This document shows, in pieces, positions 55,624-64,000 of a stretch of 64,000 nt of DNA (its first letter is position 1; every line of letters starts with the position of its first letter). Below the pieces are notes generated by a model that saw nothing but the letters and a program-made list of their open reading frames with translations, did not search any database and had not been told where the DNA came from. The stretch lies in the NCBI GenBank assembly GCA_023897205.1, contig JAHWDD010000012.1:434001-498000 (forward strand). Reading direction: 5' to 3'. The stretch comes from Exophiala sp. HKRS030 (taxonomy: Eukaryota; Ascomycota; Eurotiomycetes; Chaetothyriales; Herpotrichiellaceae). The position numbers and the translations under genes are program-made.

Positions 55624-56792
55624 TCAGACAGGAGGCACCGAGGAATAAGCCGCTGCCAGCGAACCAGGCCACGGTGAGAGGTAACTGTCGCCTTTTGTAG
55701 CTGGGACGACCTGCAGTTCAGAAAACAATGGTCCATTCACTTGACCATGGTTGTTGTTGTTGTTGTTGCCCTTGAATGACATTGCGCCTGTGAAATCTCC
55801 CAATGTGGCCGCCGGTGCATCGCCGGGTATGCTGCTGCAGAAGTTTGCGTCCAAAAACGCATCGACGTTCAGGTAAGATTCGACGCCCACTCCGTAACCA
55901 CCGGGGTCGACCGCGTTGACCGCCATTTCCGACGGGACGCTGCTGATATTTTCCGGGGAGACCTCACAGGATGGTACCGTCGATGGCTGTTCGTGCATGA
56001 TGTCTTGCTGGTCGAGGTCTCCATTCATGTCAAAGTTCGTTTCTTTCGTCGTGGCCTGCTGAAGTGATGGCACCGAGCTTGACGCAGAGCCGTCATACGA
56101 CCCCGGAGACGGAAAAGGTGGAGATTGTGACGCTGAAGACGAGTCTTCCTGCTGGTCGTGCCGTGTCTGCGTAAATTCTTGGGCGGTCGAAAGCGCCCAA
56201 GGTCGATCCTGGTTGGGCCGCAACCTTTGGGCCTTTGAGGAATCACTCGGTTCCCTGCGCGTTCCGGCGGTAGCTGTGGCCGTAGTAGTGGACTCTTCAC
56301 CTCCCGGTTCGATCAAACCCAGTCCACATAGGATTGAGTCGGTGGTCACACTCCCGCTGGACTCGTCAGGGATGTCGCCTGGAAACCCACTTTCTTGTCG
56401 ACAAGCCCAGTACAGACGTTGAATTGCCTCGTCCAAAACATCGCGCATGCGACAGTAACTGTCGGGTAGTGTCAGTGATCCCAGTGACCAAGTCTAAGAA
56501 ACACCGAGACTAAAGGAAAGGTAGCATCAACTCACTAAGTTCGAGCATCGCGTCCTCTTCGGGCGGTGTAGGTGCAAGGTGAATCGTTCCCTCTGCAAGT
56601 CTTACATCTCGCAGTGCCGTCGCACTGTTTTAGAAGTGTCAGAACAATGGGCCCGAGATAAAATAGCATATACAAGAATGTCACTGTGCGTACCTTTGCC
56701 TTTTTGTTTCTGCAACGGTCACAAGCACGTCGTGTTCGGCGCTTGGAACCATCACCTCCCTTCCCACTGCTGGTAGATCTGGTCCTCGACAT
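55624..56792 (-). CDS. Zn(II)2Cys6 transcription factor (three exons)
   Basis: Nuclear regulator of 340 residues; exons (minus) 56792-56694, 56624-56536 and 56458-55624. Intron 1 (69 nt, GTACGC..ACAG) lies inside the zinc cluster. Splicing gives RRACDRCRNKKAK|CDGTARC and KTCRGNDSPC, i.e. C-x2-C-x6-C-x5-C-x2-C-x6-C, at about residues 22-48. Intron 2 (77 nt, GTGAGT..ACAG) splits a tyrosine codon and gives ARTYYCRMRDVLDEAIQRLY, a linker and coiled-coil start common after such clusters. The rest is Ser/Pro/Gln-rich with an asparagine run from AAC repeats; the large fungal regulatory domain (fungal_trans) is absent, so it is a short regulator. Targets are unknown. Both introns follow GT..AG rules, and joining them is needed for an intact cluster. 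Confidence 0.88.
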
Positions 56793-58538
56793 CCTTTGTT
56801 GTATTCGTCCGAGAAAGGCGTTCCTTGGTTTGCCTCAAACAATCACCGCGTGAATTTTCAGTGGTGTTTTGATATCACAACCTCTAACAGGTCAGGGGGA
56901 CAAGGTCGAGACTAAAAACGCTATTTCTATTTACAATGCAACGTTCCTGATATCCAAGCACGAAGATTCATACCGGGTACCTGACATCATATGGAACCGT
57001 GAACATAGCGAAGAGAGGTTCGGGAACGTTGTGTATGGGTGGGGAAGAGCGAGGATTGCCAGGGTTTGAGAAGTCGTCGCTTACATTCTCACATCAGTGC
57101 GTCCTATGAAGTCATTGCCATATGGGTGCCGTGGTGGTCTCTCGCGCCGTGATTCTTTGAGACCACAGTTGGGGTACTGGGCGCGGTCGACTCGTGCATG
57201 CTCATGTCGACCGGAAGCCCAACGGATCAATAAGTCAGTTGTGGGAGCCCACTTTTCTACGAGTAAAGACTCGAGAAACACCTCGACAATCCCATGGACG
57301 GAAAGAGTAAATGATCTGTGGCAACAGAAATGGCGGGGATACGGATAGGGACGTCCTTTTTTCAAAGCCATGGATTCCGAGTGGACCCAGAGGAAGTCTA
57401 GGTCAGAGGAGTTGTGTGCATGGAGAGTCAATTGTTGGAATTGAACGAATGACTTGCCAGCGGTGACAGAGACTCAGAGGGCAGGAAAGCGTTCCTCACG
57501 GGTTGCCGAGATGTGTTTAACGCAATTTGAAGTTGATATCCGCAAGATCACCGTTCGTCCTCCTGAGAGTTGGGCCCCCGTATTCGTACAGGCTCGTGTC
57601 AGTGTATCTGACCAATCATCATCCGAGGGAACAGTATCTCCCTCCAAGCACTCAAGACATGACCGGATTACCCACTTTTGGAAGGACCAGAAAAAATTCC
57701 CAGCGTTGTCAAACTCCGTCCGACTACGACTCGTGTTTGGTTTTTGACGTCGACCAGACAGTTCCTCACTTGCTGAAACGAGTAATGACCTGCTCGTAAG
57801 TGCTCCTCCGCAGTCGCAGTACCAACACTCGAAGGTCTTGTGTTGATTCAACGACTTTTCAAGCGAAGGTGGGTCTTGTCGGAGAGGATATCCTGGTCTT
57901 CGGAACTCAATCAGGCTCATCAGCCAGTCACTTTGCTCTTGGTTATGATATCCGGCCGCTCATTATTTTCGGCTCGCCTTAAGCCTCCAGTCATGCCCTC
58001 GGGTTCCCGGCCTCAATCTCAGGACACGGAGAATGGCGAGCGAGCGAGCCTCAGGCGTATGATTGGGTGGGCGCATGGTGCTACTGAGATCAGTCTTTGG
58101 TGCTTTCTTTCTTCGACAGGGTCCTTTTACTTTCCCACCCCCGCAATCTACGGACTTTCGTGCGATGGAAACCTTGACGGTTAAAACGTCCGGAGCTGTT
58201 GTCCACACCTGTCGCTGAGAGGAAACAGTGCTGTAAAAACAACCCATGTGGCGACACCCATGGACCATATGACGACACTGGTCAAGCTCTCAAAGGTAAT
58301 TGAGGTATTGTTCTTTTGCTACCCATAAACAGCCTGGGTTGGTCTATTCTTCAACAAGTTCTTGTCCCATCCCATCCGACTCAAATTACTTTCCACGGCC
58401 TTTGCGGTAACTTGGTGATTTACAAGCCACACCCTTGTACATACATATGCTCATCCGAATAAGTCTATCCCCATCGCAACCAGCATTTCGGGAAAACACG
58501 TCAAACTCAACTCTGAGTCTTCTTACCTAGGAGGCACC
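56793..58538. other. 1.7-kb divergent intergenic region (zinc-cluster / bZIP genes)
   Basis: Contains both promoters. Open frames near 57450-57920 and 57840-58270 show no family resemblance. Nothing else seen. Confidence 0.45.
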
Positions 58539-59279
58539 ATGAGTACGCGATCGAGCTTCCCACGGCCACCCATTGACGAGATCAAGATGTGGCCGGTCGA
58601 GCTCCAACAAGACGTGCCCGCGCCACTGCCGCCTGAAGAGACTCTGAACTTCGACGACATTTCCATGCTGCCTGACGCCTCTGATCCGTTCTCTGCTGAA
58701 CCATCCGCAGAGCCATCATCGACCATCCTCCCCACCGAACCGTTGCCTTATTTCATTCACCCGCAAGAATTGCACGCCTCTTCCTTCACCGCGTCAGAGT
58801 CGTCCAGGTCCCCGCAAAGCCAACACGGGTCTATTGATCTGAGCAACCACAACCCCCAGCACCAGCACGGTGGGTCGTTTGACTCTTCTCTCACCGACTA
58901 CCTCTCCCTGGACCGTCAGAGGGCCGTCCGACGACTGTCCCTCGCGACCTCGGACTTATCGAACGACACCTACAGACCTCGCAATACACCCGCGAGACGG
59001 CGCAAGTCCGCCTCGTCGAGGATCACCCCGCGCTCCGAAAAGCACGCCCGCGAACTCGAGCTCAACCGCAAGGCCGCCACCAAGTGTCGAAACCGCCAAA
59101 AGGCCTTTATCGAAAACCTCCAGGCCCGTTGCAAGCGCGAGGAGGAAAAGCTGCAGGTCCAGACGTCTCTCCTCCACGCCCTGCACGATGAAGTTGTGGT
59201 TTTGAGGAACGAAATCATGCGGCAAAGTTTTTGCGACTGTCAATACCTCAAAGGGGCTGCCGGTTTACTATTGACGTAG
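58539..59279 (+). CDS. bZIP transcription factor (ATF/CREB-like basic region)
   Basis: Nuclear dimeric DNA-binding protein of 246 residues, one exon. The bZIP domain is at about 168-225. The basic region ELELNRKAATKCRNRQKAF has the N-x7-R signature (N and R of NRKAATKCR) in an ATF/CREB-like form. A short zipper follows, with heptad hydrophobics in FIENLQARCKREEEKLQ and LLHALHDEVVVLRNEIM. The C-terminus has three cysteines (FCDCQYL includes two). The N-terminal 150 residues are Pro/Ser/Asp-rich and could activate transcription. A basic patch (RRRKS) just before the domain may be a nuclear signal. Compared with AtfA it is short and lacks the N-terminal stress-kinase docking regions, so I assign no name. 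Confidence 0.88.
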   Translation: MSTRSSFPRPPIDEIKMWPVELQQDVPAPLPPEETLNFDDISMLPDASDPFSAEPSAEPSSTILPTEPLPYFIHPQELHASSFTASESSRSPQSQHGSIDLSNHNPQHQHGGSFDSSLTDYLSLDRQRAVRRLSLATSDLSNDTYRPRNTPARRRKSASSRITPRSEKHARELELNRKAATKCRNRQKAFIENLQARCKREEEKLQVQTSLLHALHDEVVVLRNEIMRQSFCDCQYLKGAAGLLLT

Positions 59280-59665
59280 ATTTGGTGTTGTTGTTGAGCA
59301 AAGCACGACACCTACCTTGACGAATTTCCGACCTTGAACGAAACTTCTATTCCCCATTGTTTTTTTTCCCTTGTGGGTTTGTTTGGTTTCTTTTGGAGGG
59401 GGAAACTCATCAATATGAGATGGCCAAGTGGAATCTATCAGGAATTTTCGACCGTTGTTTGATTGGCTTGGGTTGGAATCCCCGCGGCAGATTTTGTACC
59501 TGCTTTCTTTCTCCTATCCTTCTTGGATACACACAAAAACATGTACATATATACCAACGAATATATATGATGTATCAACAACGATAACTCGTTGAAAACA
59601 ACTTTTTTTTGGTTCACGGACAAAACACGCACTCGACAAGGACCGAGCTCTCCGGTCCCGTGTAA

Positions 59666-59735
<70 letters not shown>

Positions 59736-60036
59736 GTCTGTGGGGTTCAAAAACCGAGGTTGACCACCTACGCTGCTTGTGCAATATCGGACCTCCCCAA
59801 AATTAAGGCGAATCAACGCCCAGGGCTCTTTATGTGTATCACTCTCGTGTGAGTCAAAGACGGGGGTATGATACAAAAATTTCAATTCCTCAACAGTACA
59901 GAGTACATGAAAGTGTACCAATTGATACTCCGTACTAATCAGTACCCAACCATCCAAAAGTCCTTGGCTCGAATAATATTGCAAGGGCAGAGTACTCGAG
60001 GTACTCCGCTTACGACCACTCACAGAGACCAAAAAA
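59280..60036. other. Convergent intergenic region with long TC repeat
   Basis: 3' flanks of the bZIP and CoA-ligase genes. It holds a long TC repeat, one TACTCCGTA copy (59926) and a partial copy (60001). No gene. Confidence 0.5.
59669..59730. repeat. (TC)31 microsatellite
   Basis: 62 bp of uninterrupted TC dinucleotides followed by TGTCTGTCTG. It lies about 390 bp past the bZIP stop codon and about 300 bp past the CoA-ligase stop. Confidence 0.95.
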
Positions 60037-61828
60037 TCAAATCTTGGCAGTGCCGGTCGTCTCTTTCTTCGCCTCGTCTCTCAGGATCCTCTTCAGGATC
60101 TTACCCGAGGCGTTTTTGGGTATCGCATCCACGAACTTCACACCGCCTTCGAGGCGCTTGTACTTGGACAGCGCTTTGCCGGCGTACTCGACGACATCCC
60201 TCTCGGTCAGATCTGGCTCCTTCACGCCCGGTCTGCGCACGACGTAGGCGCGCGGCACTTCGCCGTCGATCTCGCTCCGCGCGGAGACTCCGATGACGGC
60301 GGCGTCGACGATGTCCGGGTGCGTCAGCAACACGCCCTCTATCTCGGGAGGGGCGACCTGAAACCCCCGCACCTTGATCATCTCCTTTTTGCGGTCGACA
60401 ATGTACCACAGTTTCGTGCGGCCGTCGCAGTACATGACGTCCCCCGTGTGGAAGAAGCCGTCGGCGTCGAAAGTCTCGGCGTTGGCCGCCGGGTTGTTGA
60501 AGTACTCCTTGATCACCGTGGGCCCCTTGATGCACAGTTCCCCCGTGACGTCGTAACCGGAAATGTCTTTGCCCTCGTCGTCGACCAGTTTCACGTCGAT
60601 GCCGGGCCTCACCCGACCCACCGACCCCGTCACGTCGTCCTCCGGGTAGTCGAACCAGGTGAGGATGCAAGTGCTCTCGGTCATGCCCATGACCTGGGTG
60701 AAGGGCGCGTCGGGCCTCATGTATTTCCGGATCCCCGCTTGGGTTTCCTTGCTCAGCGGCGCCGCGCCGGCCAACGCCTGTCGGACCGACTTCAGAGAGT
60801 ACCTTTCGATGAGGGGGGACATGCAGATGGCCACGGCCATGGCCGAGACGATGTACAGTTCGGTCACTTGGTATTTTTCCAGGTTCGCCAGGAACGGCTC
60901 CAGTTCGAAACGGCGCATGACGTACGACCTCTCGCCGTTCTTGAGCGCCGTCGTGTGCACGCGCGGGCCGACGGCGGCGTGGAACATGGGCGCGGCGAAG
61001 AGGTTGACAACCTCATAGGGTCGTTTGGGACTGGCGATCCCATAGACCAATTCGTGCTGGGCTATCAGGTTGAGGTGAGAGGTCATGGTCGCCTTGGGGA
61101 GGCCCGTCGTTCCGGAACTCGTCAGACGAGCCGCCGTGGTGTCTGCGCACGTCTCCGGGTGGTCGAATCGTACCCAATCCGACTCTCCGTGCCGCAGGAG
61201 GTCGTTCCAACCCAGAAGCCCGTCCGGACAGGTCTGACCGGGTTGGGTGTCGAAGATGCGGATACGGGAGACCGGGATTCCGGTCCCCTTCGCGGCTTGC
61301 AGCAACGAAGGGAGCAACTCCGGTTCGCAAATGAGGAATTTGGACTGGGTGATCTTGACGTGGTGTTGAAGTTCGAGTGGGGTGTATCCCGGATTCGTCC
61401 CCGCGAAGATGGCCCCGGACCCGATGATGGCCAACACGAGGAGGGTGTAGTAGATGTCGTTGAACGAGTGCACAATGACACAATCCCCCCGCCGCACGCC
61501 CATGTGACGAAGTCCCGCTATCAATTTGCGGATGGTCGTACGGGCGTGGAGGTGTGAGATGAATCGCTCTGTTTTGGAGGCATCGACGAGGATCTGCGAG
61601 AGGTGCGGACACAATGTCAACGTTCACGATACGTACTCCGTACTTACAATGAAGAGATTGTCCTTTTGTTGTTGAAAAGTTGAGAAAATCGAGGGTTTAA
61701 TATGGGCTAGGTAGGTAAAAGGAAGAGCTTACCGGTTTGTTCACATCGTAGTCAGGGGCGTCAAAGATCCAAGATAGGATGTCCTTCGTGGGCAATTCAG
61801 GTGCCGGTGTAGCTTTGAAGAAAACCAT
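60037..61828 (-). CDS. Acyl-CoA/4-coumarate-CoA ligase-like adenylating enzyme, possibly peroxisomal
   Basis: Activates a carboxylic acid as acyl-AMP and then CoA thioester. 550 residues; exons (minus) 61828-61733 and 61593-60037. The 139-nt intron (GTAAGC..CGCAG) is phase 0 and joins YDVNKP to ILVDASKTERFI. Motifs: the P-loop SSGTTGLPKATMTSH, MGMTEST, GYDVTGELCIKGP, FFHTGDVMYCDG, IVDRKKEMIKVRGFQVAPPE, and PKNASGKILKRIL with the adenylation lysine. It reads like the fungal 4-coumarate/phenylacetate-CoA ligase group. The C-terminus GTAKI ends in AKI, a known variant of the peroxisomal PTS1 signal. Third codon positions are very G/C-rich, especially toward the 3' end. Substrate unknown; the neighbouring GNAT gene is not obviously linked. 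Confidence 0.9.
61594..61732 (-). other. Spliceosomal intron in CoA-ligase gene
   Basis: Donor GTAAGC and acceptor CTCGCAG. It carries a full copy of GTACGGAGTAC near its acceptor-side third. Confidence 0.85.
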
Positions 61829-62494
61829 GGTACCAGAGATACTGCGGTCGGTGGTCGAATGATACTGTGGGGACGTCCGTACTCCGTACAGACAGACAGT
61901 GACAATGTAAGGAAAAAAGGACGAGCAGAGGTTAAGGAGTAAAAGGTTCAAAATGTGTATGAAATATCTCTTGAGCTTTGATGACAGATCTAGTTACAGA
62001 GTATTAGTTTCTGGTAAACGAGGTAAGCATCATCTTTGAAACAGGGCCAAGGTACAACGTCCGTAAGATCTTAGCATCAGGTACGGAGTACGGCGTAGGA
62101 GGTTTGCACTATCTGGGGTTAATTCTTAGTCCTCCGTAGATTCGCCCTCGGTAATAAACTCGGTTACCCCCGAACTCGCCCAAGCCGCTCACGTGGACGC
62201 TCATCCGGCCTCACTTATTGACGGAGAAGGTATGGGTAAAGGTGGTAAGTACTGAAGATTGACATGTAAATTCAGGCATGTCATGATAGCATACAAACAC
62301 CTACCTGCGAATCAAGAGTCTTTTCGAATACGCAAAAGCTATACAATTCTGTCAAAGCTGAAAAAATGGGTTTGGCTGACGCAAGCTCATCAGACAGTGA
62401 CATTTGGTGCTGACGTGAGTGAAAGCTGAACAAGAAGATTTGACCAACGAACGAATCGATCAAAAGAAAACTAGGGACAAAATCATCATCATCA
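61829..62494. other. Intergenic region (CoA-ligase promoter / GNAT 3' flank)
   Basis: Contains two full GTACTCCGTAC/GTACGGAGTAC copies (61879-61889 and 62081-62091). No gene. Confidence 0.5.
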
Positions 62495-63229
62495 TCATAA
62501 TGTCTTGACCAACCAGATGGCCCCTTCGGTTCTACCTTGCTCTCCTGAAGCGCCATGGTCGAGAACGGCAGGAAATCGTGTAAAGCCTAGACGGGTATAA
62601 AACTTTCCAGCGTCGTCGTTCGCCGCAGCCATACCCAAATGAACTCCCTTTGCGCCTTGCTTCTTAGCCACCTCGCAAAACCTTTCGATCAGTCGTTGAC
62701 CAAACCCTCTTCTCTGGTACTCCGGCAGTATGTCAATGTGTAAATGTGCAGGCCACGACTTCATCAACTCCGGCCAGTCCTCGTGCAACATACCTTCCGG
62801 GTGGAACATGATGTTTCTCAGGGCGTTCGGTAGGTTCTCATTCCATCTGACCGACTCATCTGGTCGAGGCTTTTCGATGCCTTCCAGCTGAACGTAGGGG
62901 ATGAAGACGGCCCGGTATTTATGCACGAAAGACGGCGTGTCACAGATCCCCAAGAGATAGCCCACCGCCCTTCCATCGCCGTCGTCCAAGACGTAACAGG
63001 TGTCGGGTTGCAACAAAAAGTACGGCCGACACCAGAGGTATGAGCCGTAATGAAGGACCGGGTCACCGGCCGCTCGCAAGTCGGGTGCCGCAGTCTCCCT
63101 GAACTATGAGCAGAAACAATTTGTCAGACGTTAGCCTGCTCAGTGTTTTCTGTGAATGTGTCGAGAGCGGCTCACAATATGTATCATGGCGTCCTGATCC
63201 GACTCGACGTATGGGCGAATAAAGGCCAT
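62495..63229 (-). CDS. GNAT-family N-acetyltransferase
   Basis: Acetyl-CoA-dependent N-acetyltransferase of 220 residues; exons (minus) 63229-63176 and 63103-62495. The 72-nt intron (GTGAGC..CATAG) is phase 0 and joins MAFIRPYVESDQDAMIHI to FRETAAPDLRAAGDPV. The acetyl-CoA site is IDILPEYQRRGFGQRLIERF, matching the Q/RxxGxG/A motif. It is followed by AKGVHLGMAAANDDAGKFYT and RLGFTRFPAVL, the usual terminal strands. Preceding strands AVGYLLGICDT and FIPYVQL fit the fold. Fungal relatives are annotated only as GNAT proteins; some resemble O-GlcNAcase-associated acetyltransferase domains. Substrate unknown. Confidence 0.88.
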
Positions 63230-64000
63230 GTTTGGTTGGGGGGGGAGGTTTGTCACGACGACGAGCAGGGAGGGGCCGAGGGAATATGTTTCAACTCGAG
63301 ACTCGCGGGCAAAAACAGCTTTACGGGGTATCAAACAGGAGTGTAGAGGCATTCAAATTGACATGACCCTTGATAAAAACGCCATGAATCCAGAAACGAG
63401 GTGAGGTGTGTTGTTTGCACGATCGTACCGTTGTGATGAAATTGATCATGGTCACGAGGAGGAGAGATGTGAAGCCGAAGATACGGCGAGAAGCGGTTCT
63501 CTACTCCGTCTCCCTTCACCATCCTCGCCGGTGTTTAACCGGGGGACTACATACGGAGCAAGTTATTGAGGGGTAAGCCTACATAAGTACCTGGTATACA
63601 CAGCAAGTGACCTATTCACCTTCCCTTCCTCAAGGGTCAAGTGAGTCAGCCTCAAGCCCGAAACTCTAGGGGGACTTTGACCGCAGCAAGTGAGGGTCGG
63701 CATGAACAAAAGCCTGCAGTACAATTCCAGGTCAACCTGGATAAGAACTCTCTCTCTCTCTCTCCCTACCTCTGTCTTCCTCAAAGTGTTCGAAGAGAAG
63801 CAGACAGGGAATTCTGGATGATCCAACGTCGCATGTAAATGGATGATTGACACTGACACTGACACTGACACTTTTAGAATAGGGCGTACATTGATATGTT
63901 CACATGTCACTACTAGTATACCGAGGACAATTACTTGTATGAAACTCCTCTGACTCATCCAAAGGAAAATCAATAATCCGTCCCCCCCGAAAACCAAAAA
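63230..64000. other. Right-end intergenic region
   Basis: GNAT promoter and further flank. A minus-strand open frame at 63563-63997 has no ATG-supported family resemblance. Short repeats are a CT run at 63748-63764 and four TGACAC units. Confidence 0.45.
63848..63872. repeat. (TGACAC)4 tandem hexamer
   Basis: Four perfect hexamer units near the window end. Confidence 0.9.

Larger units (their letters stand above)
59926..62091. repeat. Cluster B of TACTCCGTA motif (4 copies around the CoA-ligase gene)
   Basis: Exact 9-mers start at 59926 (3' flank), 61634 (inside the gene's intron), 61880 (5' leader) and 62082 (upstream). The last three are full 11-mers. A partial copy is at 60001. None lies in an exon. 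Confidence 0.8.

Noticed and set aside
60319..61557. 412-codon open frame on the plus strand
   Set aside because: Antisense to the CoA ligase, with the same GC-driven absence of stops and no recognisable domain.
58539..63229. Secondary-metabolite cluster at the right end (bZIP, CoA ligase, GNAT)
   Set aside because: No core synthase, transporter or oxidase lies nearby, and the genes show no shared promoter feature beyond a motif found across the whole window.
1..64000. Transposon, RIP-mutated repeat, CRISPR array or viral insertion
   Set aside because: No transposase or polymerase-like frames, terminal repeats, AT-rich RIP islands or regularly spaced repeats were seen.

Overview
The window looks like nuclear DNA of a filamentous ascomycete (Pezizomycotina). 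Genes are intron-poor. Introns are short (about 49-139 nt) with GT..AG ends. The gene set is typical of moulds: zinc-cluster and bZIP regulators, a P450, an N-hydroxylating-type flavin monooxygenase, an adenylating CoA ligase, a DUF6594 membrane protein and Atg9. The very low intron density and gene types would fit Eurotiomycetes such as Chaetothyriales, but that placement is a guess. I recognise 23 protein-coding genes, about 55% of the window. No rRNA, convincing tRNA, transposon, CRISPR array or virus-like element was found.

Layout. 0-3.1 kb: 3' end of a cytochrome P450, then a two-exon DUF6594 membrane protein. 3.8-6.8 kb: ATG9 (autophagy). 6.8-11.4 kb: gene-free stretch holding seven copies of a recurrent TACTCCGTA word. 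11.4-14.6 kb: zinc-cluster regulator and a medium-chain reductase. 16.3-18.9 kb: GH47 alpha-mannosidase. 19.4-25.6 kb: aldehyde dehydrogenase (minus) and alcohol dehydrogenase (plus), separated by a 3.5-kb gene-free stretch. 26.9-33.2 kb: glycogen-binding-type protein, Xaa-Pro aminopeptidase, and an ETHE1-type persulfide dioxygenase. 33.5-39.6 kb: UDP-glucose:glycoprotein glucosyltransferase and a probable mitochondrial protein of unknown function. 40.3-45.2 kb: a large zinc-finger/Myb protein divergent from the V-ATPase assembly factor Vma12. 45.3-50.5 kb: allantoinase with a GATA-site cluster, and a flavin monooxygenase. 51.2-53.8 kb: exosome subunit Rrp4 and rRNA modifier Tsr3, head to head. 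55.6-59.3 kb: a second zinc-cluster regulator and a bZIP regulator. 60.0-63.2 kb: acyl-CoA ligase and a GNAT acetyltransferase.

Functional threads. GH47 mannosidase and UGGT both act on N-glycans of secretory proteins. Rrp4 and Tsr3 both serve ribosome biogenesis and probably share a promoter of about 270 bp. Allantoinase carries the upstream GATA sites expected for nitrogen-repressed purine catabolism. The alcohol and aldehyde dehydrogenases are about 3.5 kb apart, but the latter resembles aromatic-aldehyde enzymes, so a shared pathway is not shown. I see no convincing biosynthetic cluster.

The most unusual non-coding signal is the word TACTCCGTA / TACGGAGTA. I counted 14 exact copies by eye, against about 0.5 expected in random sequence. 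None lies in a coding exon, and six are extended to GTACTCCGTAC. The most unusual protein is the 1,227-residue zinc-finger/Myb factor with a Reb1/TTF-I-like Myb block.
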